Positions 1 through 9,314 of a stretch of 64,000 nt of DNA are shown in pieces. Position numbers and translations under genes: made by a program. How positions within the stretch are numbered: the stretch's first letter is position 1; the number at the start of each line of letters is the position of its first letter. Source of the stretch: Actinomadura luzonensis (GTDB lineage: Bacteria; Actinomycetota; Actinomycetes; Streptosporangiales; Streptosporangiaceae); assembly GCF_022664455.2 (NCBI RefSeq), contig NZ_JAKRKC020000001.1, forward strand, positions 2,547,001-2,611,000, written 5' to 3'. The notes beneath the pieces were generated by a model, which worked only from the letters and a program-made list of their open reading frames with translations, had not been told where the DNA came from and ran no database searches.

Positions 1-1
1 G

Positions 2-673
2 CGGCGGGCACGCAGGATGAACCGGATCCTGGCGGAGACGTACCCGGACGCGCACTGCGAGCTCGACTTCCGCAACCCCCTGGAGCTGCTGGTCGCCACC
101 ATCCTGTCCGCGCAGTGCACGGACAAGCGGGTCAACATGGTCACTCCGGTGCTGTTCGCGAAATATCCGACGGTCGAGGACTACGCCGCCGCGGACCGCA
201 CCGAGATGGAGGAGATCATCCGCTCGACCGGCTTCTTCCGGGCCAAGACCAACAGCATCATCGGCATGGCCCAGGCCGTCTGCGAGCGTTACGGCGGCGA
301 GGTGCCCGGCCGGCTGAAGGACCTCGTCACGCTGCCCGGCGTGGGCCGCAAGACCGCGAACGTGGTGCTCGGCAACGCCTTCGACGTCCCCGGGCTCACC
401 GTCGACACCCACTTCCAGCGCCTCGTGCGCCGCTTCGGCTGGACCGAGGAGACCGACCCGGTCAAGATCGAGCAGGTCGTCGGCGAGCTGCTGCCGCGCC
501 GCGAGTGGACGATCTTCTCGCACCGGGTCATCTGGCACGGCCGCCGCATCTGCCACGCCCGGCGTCCGGCCTGCGGCGTCTGCCCGCTGGCCGCGCTGTG
601 CCCGTCGTTCGGCGCCGGGCCGACGTCCGAGGCCGAGGCCCGCAAGCTCGTCAGGTCCGGGCCCTTCTCCTGA
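2..673 (+). CDS. nth: Endonuclease III (5' end cut by the window edge)
   Basis: DNA glycosylase/AP lyase of base-excision repair that removes oxidised pyrimidines. Counting from the ATG at 17, the helix-hairpin-helix [14 protein letters not shown] is at residues 106-119 with the catalytic Lys112, the catalytic Asp is Asp130 in TVDTH, and the [4Fe-4S] loop is intact (Cys179-x6-Cys186-x2-Cys189-x5-Cys195). The reading frame stays open to the left edge with Arg-Arg-Ala-Arg-Arg before the Met, as in longer actinobacterial Nth proteins, so the true start probably lies outside the window and ATG 17 is only the first in-window candidate. A NUDIX gene follows closely on the same strand. Confidence 0.95.
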   Translation, partial: RRARRMNRILAETYPDAHCELDFRNPLELLVATILSAQCTDKRVNMVTPVLFAKYPTVEDYAAADRTEMEEIIRSTGFFRAKTNSIIGMAQAVCERYGGEVPGRLKDLVTLPGVGRKTANVVLGNAFDVPGLTVDTHFQRLVRRFGWTEETDPVKIEQVVGELLPRREWTIFSHRVIWHGRRICHARRPACGVCPLAALCPSFGAGPTSEAEARKLVRSGPFS

Positions 674-709
674 GGGAAGCGGGTGAGGCGCCGGCGCGTT
701 GGAGGAGGA

Positions 710-1351
710 GTGACCCAAGTCCCCGACTGGCTGATCCGCCTGGCGGAGCAGGCCCAGCAGCTCCCCGTCCCCCAGACCATGCTGCCCCCGGACGGGAGGG
801 GACGGCCCGCCGCGGTGCTCATGCTCTTCGGCGAGGGACCGCTCGGCCCCGACGTGCTGCTCATCCAGCGCAGCACGCGCGGACGCAGGCACGCCGGGCA
901 GCCCGCGTTCCCCGGCGGCGGCGTCGACCCCGAGGACGGCGGCCCGATCGAGGCGGCGCTGCGCGAGGCCGAGGAGGAGACCGGGGCCGACCCGCGCGGC
1001 GTGCACGTGCTGTGCACGCTGCCCGAGCTGTACCTGACCTACAGCGACAACCGGGTCACGCCCGTGGTCGCCTGGTGGCGGGAGCCGTCCGCGGTGCACG
1101 CGGCCTCGCCCGACGAGGTCGAGTCGGTCGAACGGGTGCCGATCGGCGAGCTGGTCGACCCGGCCAACCGGGTCATGCTGCGGCACCCGAGCGGCATGAA
1201 GGGGCCGGCGTTCCAGGTGCGCGGCATGCTCGTGTGGGGGTTCACCGCCATGATCCTCGACTCCGTGCTGCGCGCGGGCGGGCTCGAGCGGCCCTGGGAC
1301 ACCTCGCGCACCGCGGAGCTGCCCCCCGACCTCGACGGCCGCCCCCGCTAA
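710..1351 (+). CDS. NUDIX hydrolase, CoA pyrophosphatase type
   Basis: About 213 residues. The CoA-NUDIX signature is present as LLIQRS...RRHAGQ..FPGG (about residues 50-70) and runs into the NUDIX box with the REAEEETG core (about 85-92), which binds Mg2+ and cleaves the pyrophosphate. Family knowledge: such enzymes split CoA or acyl-CoA into phosphopantetheine and 3',5'-ADP. GTG at 710 was chosen because GGAGGA sits just before it at 701-706; an in-frame GTG at 683 with GAGGG upstream is the alternative. The stop codon overlaps the stop codon of the converging HEAT-repeat gene within the four bases at 1348-1351. Substrate specificity is inferred from the motif only. Confidence 0.88.
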   Translation: MTQVPDWLIRLAEQAQQLPVPQTMLPPDGRGRPAAVLMLFGEGPLGPDVLLIQRSTRGRRHAGQPAFPGGGVDPEDGGPIEAALREAEEETGADPRGVHVLCTLPELYLTYSDNRVTPVVAWWREPSAVHAASPDEVESVERVPIGELVDPANRVMLRHPSGMKGPAFQVRGMLVWGFTAMILDSVLRAGGLERPWDTSRTAELPPDLDGRPR

Positions 1352-1860
1352 CGCCCCGACCACAGGGCGACCCCGAGCGAGGCCCAGCCGGCCACGTCGG
1401 CGTCGGTGTCGGCGGCCAGCACGCGCAGCGCGGCCAGCCCGGACGGGTCCGGCGGGTCGCCGAGCACGTGCTGCAGCGCGTACGCGGCGCCGTACCTGAC
1501 CCGGGCGTCCCGGTGCGCGGCCAGGTCGATCACGGACGGCAGCGAGCGCGGGTCGGCCAGGTGCCCGAAGGCGATCAGCACCGAGTAGAGCACCATGGCG
1601 TCGTGCTCGCTGGCCGCGAGGTAGCGCAGCACCGGCAGCGTGCGGTCGGCGAACGGCCGCAGCATGCCCATGATGTCCACCCCGAGCAGGCGCTCGGCCA
1701 CGGTGTCCGCGGCGCACAGGCGCCGCGCCTCGATGAACGACTCCAGGTCGCCGCGCTGCCGCAGCACGGAGATCACGTGCCAGCGCAGCGGGCCGTCCGG
1801 GTCGTCGTCGAGCAGGGCTGCCTGGATGAGATCGCGAACTGTTCCCTCGACCGGCGGCAT
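1348..1860 (-). CDS. HEAT-repeat protein
   Basis: A 170-residue all-helical protein made of HEAT/armadillo-like repeats, for example VLRYLAASEHDAMVLYSVLI and RDARVRYGAAYALQHVL. Such proteins are usually scaffolds; no catalytic residues are seen and the partner is unknown. A GTG at 1911 would add 17 residues, but ATG 1860 is preferred because TACCTT lies exactly 7 nt upstream on the coding strand (complement of 1868-1873) with no Shine-Dalgarno, the layout of a leaderless transcript. The same 12-bp promoter element, in mirror image, serves the divergent protease gene. Its C-terminal codons meet the NUDIX stop tail to tail. Confidence 0.75.
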   Translation of the reverse strand: MPPVEGTVRDLIQAALLDDDPDGPLRWHVISVLRQRGDLESFIEARRLCAADTVAERLLGVDIMGMLRPFADRTLPVLRYLAASEHDAMVLYSVLIAFGHLADPRSLPSVIDLAAHRDARVRYGAAYALQHVLGDPPDPSGLAALRVLAADTDADVAGWASLGVALWSGR

Positions 1861-1867
1861 AGCGCCC

Positions 1868-1936
1868 AAGGTAGCCAGGAGGGTGACGCGGTCCTGGCCG
1901 AAGACGTGCACGCTTGACCGTATCCCTGGCTACCTT
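1868..1936. promoter_or_regulatory. Divergent promoter pair built on a 12-bp inverted repeat
   Basis: AAGGTAGCCAGG at 1868-1879 and its exact reverse complement CCTGGCTACCTT at 1925-1936 flank a 45-bp spacer between two divergent genes. Each copy ends in TACCTT placed 6 nt (GTG 1943) or 7 nt (ATG 1860) before a start codon, so each can act as the -10 element of a leaderless transcript. The 6 bp upstream of each -10, CCTGGC, are also shared, which could be an extended -10 or an activator or repressor half site. Confidence 0.6.
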
Positions 1937-1942
1937 TGAAGC

Positions 1943-3133
1943 GTGCGCGGTGATCTGCTTGACCTCATTCTGATCGGCCTCGTGATCGCCTTCGGCGTCT
2001 CGGGGTACCGTCAGGGGTTCATCATCGGGGCGATGAGCTTCGTGGGGTTCGTGGGCGGAGCCGTGCTCGGGGTCTTCATCGCGCCGCCGGTCTCGCGGGC
2101 CGTGGTCGACGGCGACACGCCGCAGGCGCTGCTGGCCATCGTGATCGTGTTCCTGTCCGCCACGATCGGGCAGTTCGCCTCCTCCACCCTCGGCGCCGTC
2201 GTGCGCAGCCACGTCACCTGGGAGCCGGCGAAGGTGGCCGACGCGGTCGGCGGCACGTTCGCGAGCGCGCTGTCGGTGCTGGTCATCGCCTGGCTGATCG
2301 GCTCGCTGATCGTCTCGACGTCCTTCTCGCCGCTGGTCGACCAGGTCAAGAACTCCGCGCTGCTCACCACCGTCGACGACGCGATCCCGCAGGCGGCCCG
2401 CAACTGGCAGGCGCCGTTCAAGAAGTTCATCGACCGCTCGGAGTTCCCGCCGGTCTTCGACGACATCGGCGCGGGGCAGCTCTTCGACGTGCCGCCGCCC
2501 GACCAGAGCGTGCTGCAGGGAAACCGGCTCGGCCGCGCCCGCCGCGCCATCGTCAAGGTGCAGGGCGACGCCCAGAGCTGCAACAAGCACATCGAGGGCA
2601 CCGGCTTCGTCTACGCCCCCGGCCGGATCATGACCAACGCGCACGTCGTCGCGGGCGTCACCCGCGACCTGGAGGTCATCGACCACGACAACGTCCGGCA
2701 CGAGGCCGTGGTCGTGCGCTACAACCCGCGCCGCGACATCGCCATCCTCTACGTGCCCGGCCTCGACCTGCCCCAGCTCACCTTCGACGGCGAGGGCAGC
2801 CGCGGCGACAACGCGATCATCGCCGGCTTCCCCAAGGGCAAGGGCTTCACCGCCGAGCCGGCCAGGATCGGCGGCAAGCTCGACGCCGAGGGCCCCGACA
2901 TCTACCGCGACACCACGGTGACCCGCAAGGTGTACCAGATCCGCGGCATCGTCCTGCCGGGCAACTCCGGCGGCCCGCTGCTGACCGCCGACGGCCGCGT
3001 GTACGGCGTGATCTTCGCCGCCGCCGTCAACGAGAAGGAGACCGGCTACGTCCTGACGGCCGAGGAGGTCGCCCCCGACGCCGCCCTCGGCCGCACCGAC
3101 ACCTCGCCGGCCAGCACCCAGGAGTGCGACTGA
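1943..3133 (+). CDS. MarP-type membrane-anchored serine protease
   Basis: A 396-residue protein. Residues 1-130 form a CvpA/colicin-V-production-like domain of about four membrane helices; the rest is an extracytoplasmic chymotrypsin-like protease with the triad His234 (TNAHVVAG), Asp265 (RRDIAIL) and Ser342 (LPGNSGGPL). Cys213 and Cys395 sit where Mycobacterium tuberculosis MarP has its regulatory disulfide. In that species MarP is needed for acid and oxidative stress resistance; the same role here is inference. It starts at GTG 1943, 6 nt after a TACCTT -10 element and with no ribosome binding site, so probably leaderless. Confidence 0.9.
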   Translation: MRGDLLDLILIGLVIAFGVSGYRQGFIIGAMSFVGFVGGAVLGVFIAPPVSRAVVDGDTPQALLAIVIVFLSATIGQFASSTLGAVVRSHVTWEPAKVADAVGGTFASALSVLVIAWLIGSLIVSTSFSPLVDQVKNSALLTTVDDAIPQAARNWQAPFKKFIDRSEFPPVFDDIGAGQLFDVPPPDQSVLQGNRLGRARRAIVKVQGDAQSCNKHIEGTGFVYAPGRIMTNAHVVAGVTRDLEVIDHDNVRHEAVVVRYNPRRDIAILYVPGLDLPQLTFDGEGSRGDNAIIAGFPKGKGFTAEPARIGGKLDAEGPDIYRDTTVTRKVYQIRGIVLPGNSGGPLLTADGRVYGVIFAAAVNEKETGYVLTAEEVAPDAALGRTDTSPASTQECD

Positions 3134-3140
3134 CCGCCCG

Positions 3141-3584
3141 CTAGCGCGGCAGCCGGTCCAGGATCAGGGCGATCGACTCGTCGGCGTCGCTGTCCTGGCC
3201 CAGGCCGGAGGCGGCCTTGCCCACCGCGTCGTACGCGCCGCCGTACGCCTGGGCGCGCGCCGCGCCCCGCGCGAACAGCGTCACCGCGCCGCGGCCGTTG
3301 CCGCGCTGCAGGTGCGTGAGCCCGACGCAGATCTGCGCCAGGCCCTGCCACAGTTCGCGCTCGTCCTCGGGGGCGCACTTCCAGCGGCCCTCGAACACCT
3401 CGTGGGCGTTGAACGGCAGCCCCTCGGCCAGGAACCGCCGCGCGTCGGCGAGGGCCTGCTCGGTGGTGGGCGCGTAGTCGTCGGGGACCCGCGGCATGCC
3501 GGGCGAGCCGTAGGGGAGCGGCCTGCCGTACGCGTCGCGCGGCCGGGCGTTGCGGGGCCGGCCCTCGGGGTCGCGGTCTCTCAT
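3141..3584 (-). CDS. DUF309 family protein
   Basis: A 147-residue cytoplasmic protein. The core FNAHEVFEGRWK followed by ELWQGLAQICVGLTHLQRGN is the DUF309 signature, an alpha-helical fold with an HxxxE motif suggestive of metal or ligand binding; the biochemical function of the family is not established. The N-terminal 35 residues are charged and proline-rich and may be disordered. It converges with the MarP gene (8 bp between stops) and lies 33 bp downstream of the hydrolase at 3618-4541 on the same strand-exchange boundary. ATG 3584 is weakly preceded by GAGAG. Confidence 0.8.
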   Translation of the reverse strand: MRDRDPEGRPRNARPRDAYGRPLPYGSPGMPRVPDDYAPTTEQALADARRFLAEGLPFNAHEVFEGRWKCAPEDERELWQGLAQICVGLTHLQRGNGRGAVTLFARGAARAQAYGGAYDAVGKAASGLGQDSDADESIALILDRLPR

Positions 3585-3617
3585 CTCTCAGGCTCTCTCG
3601 TCAGGTGGGGGGCCCGC

Positions 3618-4541
3618 TCACCGGTCGGGCTCGTCGTCGGCCAGCCAGCCGAGCAGCTCGGTGTCGAACGCGTCGGGGATCTCCTCGTGCGGGAAGTGGC
3701 CGGCGCCCTCGAACAGCCGCCACCGGTAGGGGGCGGCGACGTACCGGCTCGATCCCTGGGCGGTGCGCGGCAGCGCGCGCGGGTCGAGCGCCCCGTGCAG
3801 GTGCAGCGTCGGGGCCTCGATCTCGGTGCGCATGGCGCGGGCGAAGCGCCGCCCGTCGGGCCGGAGCTGGGAGCGGCCGAACCAGCGGTGGTACTCCAGC
3901 GCGCAGTGCGCCACCGTCGGGATGCGGAACGCCTCGCGGTAGACCCGCGCGTCGCCGGCCTCCGGCCAGCCGGGTCTGGCCCACTCCTCCAGGTAGCGGC
4001 CCACGAGGGCGCCGTCCTTGCGGGTCAGCCGGTGCTCGGGCAGCAGCGGCACCTGGAAGCCGAGCGCCTGCCTGCTGGCCTTGAGCTGGCCCAGCGGGTC
4101 GGTGAGCAGCGCGTTCCTGAGCCGCAGCGGGTGCGGGGCGGACACGGCCACCAGCCGGCGCACGCACTTGGGGTCGAGCACGGCCATCGTCCAGGCCAGC
4201 AGCCCGCCCCAGTCGTGGCCGACGACGATCGCCCCGGTCTCGCCGAGCGCCCGGATCAGCCCCGCCGCGTCGGCGGCCAGCGTGGGCAGGTCGTAGCCGC
4301 GCGGCGGCTTGTCGCTGCCGCCGTAGCCGCGAAGGTCGGCCGCGACCGCCCGGTAGCCCGCCGCGGGCAGCGAGACGAGCTGGTGCCGCCAGGTCCACCA
4401 GAACTGCGGGAAACCGTGCAGCAGCAGCACCAGCGGGCCCTCGCCCGCCTCCACGACGTGGAAGCGGGTGCCGCCGGCGTGCACCGCCCGGTGCGTCCAG
4501 GGGCCCTGGATCTCGATGACCGACTCGTCAGGGCGCGTCAC
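3618..4541 (-). CDS. Alpha/beta hydrolase, epoxide-hydrolase-like
   Basis: 307 residues with an alpha/beta-hydrolase fold. The HGFP oxyanion motif is at about 42-45, the nucleophile Asp110 is in VGHDWGG, and the C-terminal His is in EGAGHFPHEE (about 280-286). An Asp nucleophile followed by WGG, and two cap-domain Tyr-containing stretches, are typical of soluble epoxide hydrolases and haloalkane dehalogenase relatives; the substrate is unknown. It starts with GTG at 4541 inside the last codons of the upstream holin-like gene (14-bp overlap), indicating translational coupling and a shared transcript that may begin at nhaA. Confidence 0.88.
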   Translation of the reverse strand: MTRPDESVIEIQGPWTHRAVHAGGTRFHVVEAGEGPLVLLLHGFPQFWWTWRHQLVSLPAAGYRAVAADLRGYGGSDKPPRGYDLPTLAADAAGLIRALGETGAIVVGHDWGGLLAWTMAVLDPKCVRRLVAVSAPHPLRLRNALLTDPLGQLKASRQALGFQVPLLPEHRLTRKDGALVGRYLEEWARPGWPEAGDARVYREAFRIPTVAHCALEYHRWFGRSQLRPDGRRFARAMRTEIEAPTLHLHGALDPRALPRTAQGSSRYVAAPYRWRLFEGAGHFPHEEIPDAFDTELLGWLADDEPDR

Positions 4542-4992
4542 GGGTCACCGGCTCGCGCTCGCGGCTCGCCGCCTGACCGTCGGGGCTGACGGCCGGGAGC
4601 GTCGCCTCCTCCTCGGGGGTGGCGATCTCCTTCAGGCCCTTGATCGACCGGGCCGTGCGCTTCATCCCGGCCAGGCCCTTCAGCCGCCGGATCCCGACGA
4701 ACACCAGCAGACCCGCGACCAGCAGGTAGAACACGGTCACGATGAGGAAGGCCGCCCACGTCGGCAGCCACTGGGCCAGCACGTAGGCGATCGTGAACGA
4801 GGCGAGGATCAGGCACAGGTGCGCCATGAAGGCGGCGGCGGCGAACAGGCCGCCGGCCATGCCCACCCGCTTGGCGTCGAACCTGAACTCGGCCTTGGCC
4901 AGCTCGATCTCCGAGCGGACCAACGTCGAGATCTGACTGCTCGCCTGGGCGACCAGGGAGCCCAGGGATTCTTCCTCGGGAGTCTGCGGCAT
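4528..4992 (-). CDS. Phage-holin-like membrane protein (DUF1469/Holin-X type)
   Basis: A 154-residue protein with an amphipathic N-terminal helix (about 10-45, containing SLGSLVAQASSQISTLVRSE) followed by two long membrane helices (about 45-70 and 80-105) and a charged, probably cytoplasmic tail. This is the layout of the actinobacterial 'phage holin family' proteins, which are chromosomal housekeeping genes rather than prophage parts; their role is not known. ATG 4992 has AGGAG 6 nt upstream. It overlaps the following hydrolase by 14 bp and follows nhaA by 31 bp, so the three genes probably form one operon. Confidence 0.82.
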   Translation of the reverse strand: MPQTPEEESLGSLVAQASSQISTLVRSEIELAKAEFRFDAKRVGMAGGLFAAAAFMAHLCLILASFTIAYVLAQWLPTWAAFLIVTVFYLLVAGLLVFVGIRRLKGLAGMKRTARSIKGLKEIATPEEEATLPAVSPDGQAASREREPVTRDAP

Positions 4993-5023
4993 GAACGTCT
5001 CCTATCGAGGCCCGGTGGCCGTG

Positions 5024-6205
5024 TCAATCATCATCCAGCGCATTGCGACGGTTGCGTACCCGAATGTGCAGCAGCCCCGCCGCGAGGACCGACGCGACCA
5101 GGCTGGCCGCGAGGATCCCCGTGGTGACGGCCTCGGCGCGCTGCCGGTCGTCGCCGTACGCCAGGTCGCCGATCAGCAGTGACACCGTGAACCCGATCCC
5201 GGCCAGCAACGACACGGCAGCCATGTCCCGCCAGTGGAGCTCGTCCGACAGCTTCGCCAGGCCGAGCCGCACCGACAGCCACGCGCCGCCGAACACGCCG
5301 AGGAACTTCCCAAGGATCAGTCCCGCTATCACTCCCAGAACTACCCGATCGGAGAAGATAGCGCCGAGGCTGGACCCGTCCAGCTTCACCCCCGCGGAAA
5401 GGAACGCGAACACCGGCACCGCGAGACCCGCCGAGACCGGGCGCAGGTAGTGGTCGGCGGCCTCGGCGGGGGAGCGGGGCTCGTCGTCGCGGGCGGTGAC
5501 CCTGGTCAGCAGGCCGAGCGCCACCCCGGCCACCGTGGCGTGCACGCCGCTCGCCTCGACGGCCCACCAGGCGGCCACCGCGAGCGGCGCCAGCAGCCAG
5601 GGGTTCGTGACGTGGCGGCGCTGGAGCAGGCCGTACGCGGCGATGAGCGCCGCGCCGAGCAGGAGCGCGGGGACGTTCAGGTCGTGGCTGTAGAAGACGG
5701 CGATGACGGTGATCGCGCCGAGGTCGTCCACGACCGCGCAGGTCAGCAGGAACGCCCGCAGGGCCGCCGGCATCGCGCCGGCCGTGACCGCGAGGACGGC
5801 GAGGGCGAAGGCGATGTCCGTGGCCGTCGGGATCGCCCAGCCGCGCGCGGCGCCCTCCGCGCCCGCGCTGACCGCCAGGAAGACGAGCGCGGGGACGACC
5901 ATGCCGGACAGCGCGGCGATGACGGGCAGCGCGGCCTTGCGCAGGTGGGCCAGCTCGCCGTGGACGAACTCCTCCTTGACCTCCAGCCCCGCCACGAAGA
6001 AGAAGACCGTCAGCAGGCCGTGCTGCGCCCATTCGTAGAGGGCGAGCGGGCCGAGCCGGACCCCGCGGATCGCCTCGTAGCCGTCGAGGGAGACGTTGGC
6101 CCAGATCAGGGCCCCCAGGGTGGCGGCGAGCATGATGACGCCGCCGATGGTCTCGGTGCGGAGGGCTTCGGCGACGGTACGGGCGTAGCGGGCGGTGACG
6201 GGCAT
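5024..6205 (-). CDS. nhaA: Na+/H+ antiporter NhaA
   Basis: A 393-residue antiporter with about 12 membrane helices that exchanges sodium for protons and helps pH and salt homeostasis. Key residues are visible: Asp130 in TATDIAFALAV and the adjacent pair Asp160/Asp161 in CAVVDDLGAITVIA, which form the ion-binding site in Escherichia coli NhaA. The frame extends upstream to 6289, but ATG 6205 gives a protein starting MPVTARYART, matches the family start and has GGAAG about 8 nt before it. The gene is the likely head of an operon with the holin-like and hydrolase genes. Confidence 0.93.
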   Translation of the reverse strand: MPVTARYARTVAEALRTETIGGVIMLAATLGALIWANVSLDGYEAIRGVRLGPLALYEWAQHGLLTVFFFVAGLEVKEEFVHGELAHLRKAALPVIAALSGMVVPALVFLAVSAGAEGAARGWAIPTATDIAFALAVLAVTAGAMPAALRAFLLTCAVVDDLGAITVIAVFYSHDLNVPALLLGAALIAAYGLLQRRHVTNPWLLAPLAVAAWWAVEASGVHATVAGVALGLLTRVTARDDEPRSPAEAADHYLRPVSAGLAVPVFAFLSAGVKLDGSSLGAIFSDRVVLGVIAGLILGKFLGVFGGAWLSVRLGLAKLSDELHWRDMAAVSLLAGIGFTVSLLIGDLAYGDDRQRAEAVTTGILAASLVASVLAAGLLHIRVRNRRNALDDD

Positions 6206-6277
6206 GAGGGCTCTTCCGGGATCGGCGGATGCTACGCCGACCCGACTTCCCGGCACACCTGCGTACGACTGTACACA

Positions 6278-6317
6278 AAAGGGGCGCACACCACCTTTCG
6301 CGGCATGCGCCCCCTTT
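6278..6317 (-). terminator. Rho-independent terminator of acs
   Basis: AAAGGGGCGCA (6278-6288) pairs with TGCGCCCC-CTTT (6306-6317) with one bulged C. Read on the minus strand the hairpin ends in CCCCTTTT, directly behind the acs stop codon at 6327 and before the nhaA start. Confidence 0.75.
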
Positions 6318-6326
6318 CTGGCCGGA

Positions 6327-8300
6327 TCAGTCCTCGGACTTCGCCGACGGGAGCTTCTCCGAGATCAGGTTCATCACCGTGCTGTCGGCCAGCGTCGTGA
6401 CGTCGCCGATGCTGCGGTTCTCCGCCACGTCGCGGAGGAGCCGTCGCATGATCTTGCCGGAGCGGGTCTTCGGCAGCTCGGGCACGACCAGGATCTGGCG
6501 GGGCTTGGCGATCGGGCCGAGCGTCTTGGCCACGTGGTTGCGCAGCTCGGTGGCGATGTCCGCGTCCTCCTCGGCGCTGCCGCGCAGGATCACGAACGAC
6601 ACGATGGCCTGGCCGGTCACCGGGTCCGTCGCGCCCACGACCGCCGCCTCGGCCACCTTCGGGTGGCTGACCAGCGCGCTCTCCACCTCCGTGGTCGAGA
6701 TGTTGTGGCCGGAGACCAGCATGACGTCGTCCACGCGGCCGAGCAGCCACAGGTCGCCGTCCTCGTCCTTCTTGGCGCCGTCGCCCGGGAAGTACATGCC
6801 GGGGAAACGGCTCCAGTAGGTGTCGATGTAGCGCTGGTCGTCGCCCCAGATCGTGCGCAGCATCGACGGCCACGGGTCGCGGACCACCAGGAAGCCGCCG
6901 CCGCCGTCCGGGACGCTGGTGCCCTGGTCGTCCACCACGTCGGCGGTGATGCCGGGCAGCGGGCGCATCGCGGCGCCCGGCTTGGCGGCGGTCACGCCGG
7001 GCAGCGGGCTGATCATGACGGCGCCGGTCTCGGTCTGCCACCACGTGTCGACGACCGGGCAGCGGTTCTGGCCGATGTGCTCGCGGTACCAGACGTACGC
7101 CTCGGGGTTGATCGGCTCGCCGACCGAGCCCAGGACGCGCAGGCTGGACATGTCGTACTTGGCGGGGATGTCGTCGCCCCACTTCATGAACGTCCGGATC
7201 GCCGTCGGGGCCGTGTACAGGATCGTCACCTTGTACTTCTGCACGACCTCCCAGAACCGGCCGCGGTGCGGGGTGTCGGGGGTGCCCTCGTAGATGACGC
7301 TGGTGGCGCCGTTGGCCAGCGGGCCGTAGACGATGTAGGAGTGGCCGGTCACCCAGCCGATGTCCGCCGTGCACCAGTAGATGTCGGTCTCCGGCTTGAG
7401 GTCGAAGACCGCGTGGTGCGTCCAGGCCGTCTGCGTCAGGTAGCCGCCGGTCGTGTGCAGGATGCCCTTCGGCTTGCCCGTGGTGCCGCTGGTGTACAGG
7501 ATGTACAGCGGGTCCTCGGCGCCGTGCGGCTGCGGCGTGTGCCGGTCGCTCTGGCGGCCGACGACGTCGTGCCACCACAGGTCCTTCTCGCCGAACGCGA
7601 CGTCCTGGCCGGTGCGGCGCACCACGAGGACGTTCTCGACCTGCGGGCACTCGGCGACGGCCTCGTCCACGGTCGGCTTCAGCGCGCTCGGCTTGCCGCG
7701 ACGGTAGCCGCCGTCGGCCGTGATCACCAGCTTGGCGTCGGCGTCGTCGATGCGGCTCTTCAGCGCGCTGGCGGAGAAGCCGCCGAACACCACGCTGTGG
7801 ATCGCCCCGATGCGGGCGCAGGCCAGCATCGCGATCGGCAGCTCGGGGATCATCGGCATGTAGATCGCGACCCGGTCGCCCTTGGCCACGCCCAGCTCCT
7901 CCAGGGCGTTCGCGGCCTTGCTGACCTCGGTCTTGAGGTCGTTGTAGGTGAGGACGCGGGTGTCGTCGTCCGGCTCGCCCTCCCAGTAGTAGGCGACCTT
8001 GTCGCCGCGGCCCTCCTCGACGTGCCGGTCCACGCAGTTGTAGGCCACGTTGAGCTCGCCGCCGACGAACCACTTGGCGAAGGGGGCGTTCCACTCCAGG
8101 GTGGTGTCCCACCGCCTGGCCCAGGTCAACCGCTCGGCCGCGCGCTCCCAGAAGGCGAGACGGTCAGCGGCGGCCTCGTCATATGCGGCGGCGGTCACGT
8201 TCGCGGCCGCCGCCAGGTCAGCCGGAGGTGCGAACCGGCGGTTCTCCTGCAGCAGGTTGGACAGCGCCTGGGTCTCGTTGCCAGGGGTCTCCGGGGCCAC
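6327..8300 (-). CDS. acs: Acetyl-CoA synthetase (AMP-forming)
   Basis: 657 residues, the usual family length. It activates acetate to acetyl-AMP and then acetyl-CoA. The phosphate-binding loop [11 protein letters not shown] (about 268-278), the WWQTETG motif, YFPGDGA and the hinge/catalytic segment [10 protein letters not shown] are all present; Lys616 in that last motif is the residue acetylated by protein acetyltransferases in known Acs enzymes. The start is GTG 8300 with AGAAGGAG seven nt upstream. A possible operator (AGGTCT twice, 10 bp apart, followed by an inverted CAGGT/ACCTG) lies at 8372-8394 in the upstream region. Confidence 0.97.
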   Translation of the reverse strand: MAPETPGNETQALSNLLQENRRFAPPADLAAAANVTAAAYDEAAADRLAFWERAAERLTWARRWDTTLEWNAPFAKWFVGGELNVAYNCVDRHVEEGRGDKVAYYWEGEPDDDTRVLTYNDLKTEVSKAANALEELGVAKGDRVAIYMPMIPELPIAMLACARIGAIHSVVFGGFSASALKSRIDDADAKLVITADGGYRRGKPSALKPTVDEAVAECPQVENVLVVRRTGQDVAFGEKDLWWHDVVGRQSDRHTPQPHGAEDPLYILYTSGTTGKPKGILHTTGGYLTQTAWTHHAVFDLKPETDIYWCTADIGWVTGHSYIVYGPLANGATSVIYEGTPDTPHRGRFWEVVQKYKVTILYTAPTAIRTFMKWGDDIPAKYDMSSLRVLGSVGEPINPEAYVWYREHIGQNRCPVVDTWWQTETGAVMISPLPGVTAAKPGAAMRPLPGITADVVDDQGTSVPDGGGGFLVVRDPWPSMLRTIWGDDQRYIDTYWSRFPGMYFPGDGAKKDEDGDLWLLGRVDDVMLVSGHNISTTEVESALVSHPKVAEAAVVGATDPVTGQAIVSFVILRGSAEEDADIATELRNHVAKTLGPIAKPRQILVVPELPKTRSGKIMRRLLRDVAENRSIGDVTTLADSTVMNLISEKLPSAKSED

Positions 8301-9314
8301 CTCGTGCTCCTTCTATGGCCAGATTGGTTGGTCGTGTCCCACTTCACCAGCTCACGGCCTCCGCACACAAGAGGTCTAGACAGGTCTGTACCTGGGAGCG
8401 GTGAGGTGGGGACGGGGTTATCAGAGAGGCTTACCTTCGCAATTGAAATGTTGTCATCCTGAAATCCGGAGAATATGCGAGTTGGTCATGGCGGCTTTAT
8501 CGGGCGGGGCGGAACGGCGGCCGGAAACCTCCGGCCCTTTCCCTCCCCGCGCCCCGACCCCTAACCCCTTTTCCTCGCTGTACGCCCCGTTCCCCTTCCA
8601 GCCCTGACTCCACTTGACCCCTCGCTCCGTTTCCCCTCGTTCCTCCCCGCCCCGGCCTCTTCCCCGGCCCCTGGCTCCCCTTCGGCCTCGGCCTCTGTCC
8701 GACCCCCAGCCTCTGTCCGACCCCTGGCTTCCCTTCGGCCTCAGCCTCTCCGACCCAGCCTCGCTCCGACCTCAGCCCTCAGTGGTCCCTCGCCCCGCAC
8801 CGACCGCCGCTGCCTTGCAGCCCTCGCCCCGCCTTCCTGCGGCCTTCGCTGACCTGCGCCCCTCACCCTCGCGCTTCGCCTCTCCGCAGCCCGCACGTCA
8901 CGTCCCCGCGTGCCCCGCTTCCACGCATCTCGCGACCCCAGCCCAGCACGCCGCCGGGTTCGACTTCCGCACGCCGACCTACTGCCGCTCACCTGCCTGT
9001 CGCCATCCCTTTCGCCCTGGCCCGGTTCCGTCCTGTCCCGTCCTGTCGCGTCCCGCCCCAGCCTCGCTCCAGGCATCGCCCAGCGCCTCCGCCCTCCCCT
9101 GAGCCACGCCCACCGACGACCCTCGCCGCTGGCCACCACCCCAAGCCGACACCCCACCAGCCGCCCAAGCCCTCAACCCTGACCCCCGCAGCCACAGCCC
9201 GACCTCACAGAAGACCCTCCCGGCCTCCGACCTCCAACGCCCCGATCGGCCGACACTCTGCAAGTCAGGCGCCCTGCGGCCGGTGGACCATACCGGCCGG
9301 TAGGGTCAGTCCTC
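8301..9314. other. Intergenic region with pyrimidine-rich low-complexity DNA
   Basis: A 1-kb gap. The first 170 bp hold the acs leader and a less GC-rich stretch (8435-8475). From about 8520 to 9290 the plus strand is almost entirely C and T with short imperfect repeats such as CAGCCTCTGTCCGACCCC, repeated around 8692-8730. Long open frames here encode only Pro/Ser/Arg-rich strings with no start signals or recognisable domain, so no gene is called. Confidence 0.6.
9291..9306 (+). promoter_or_regulatory. Palindrome overlapping a leaderless -10 element
   Basis: TACCGGCCGGTA (9291-9302) is a perfect 12-bp palindrome overlapping the -10-like TAGGGT (9301-9306), which stands 8 nt before GTG 9315. 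The overlap would let a dimeric regulator block transcription of the Fic-like gene. Confidence 0.4.

Noticed and set aside
1861..1911. GTG 1911 as start of the HEAT-repeat gene
   Set aside because: It would place the promoter element TACCTT inside the coding sequence and break the mirror symmetry with the MarP start.
115..1917. A 600-codon open frame across nth, NUDIX and the HEAT gene
   Set aside because: It is Arg/Ala/Pro-rich out-of-frame sequence caused by high GC; three well-supported genes explain the DNA.
4528..4992. Prophage remnant suggested by the holin-like gene
   Set aside because: Holin-X/DUF1469 proteins are widespread chromosomal genes; no other phage gene is nearby.
6195..8462. 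Long plus-strand open frame opposite acs
   Set aside because: Antisense shadow of acs with no motif; acs is unambiguous on the other strand.
8614..9102. Pro/Ser-rich 162-codon frame
   Set aside because: Pure pyrimidine-rich low-complexity DNA; no domain, no initiation signal.
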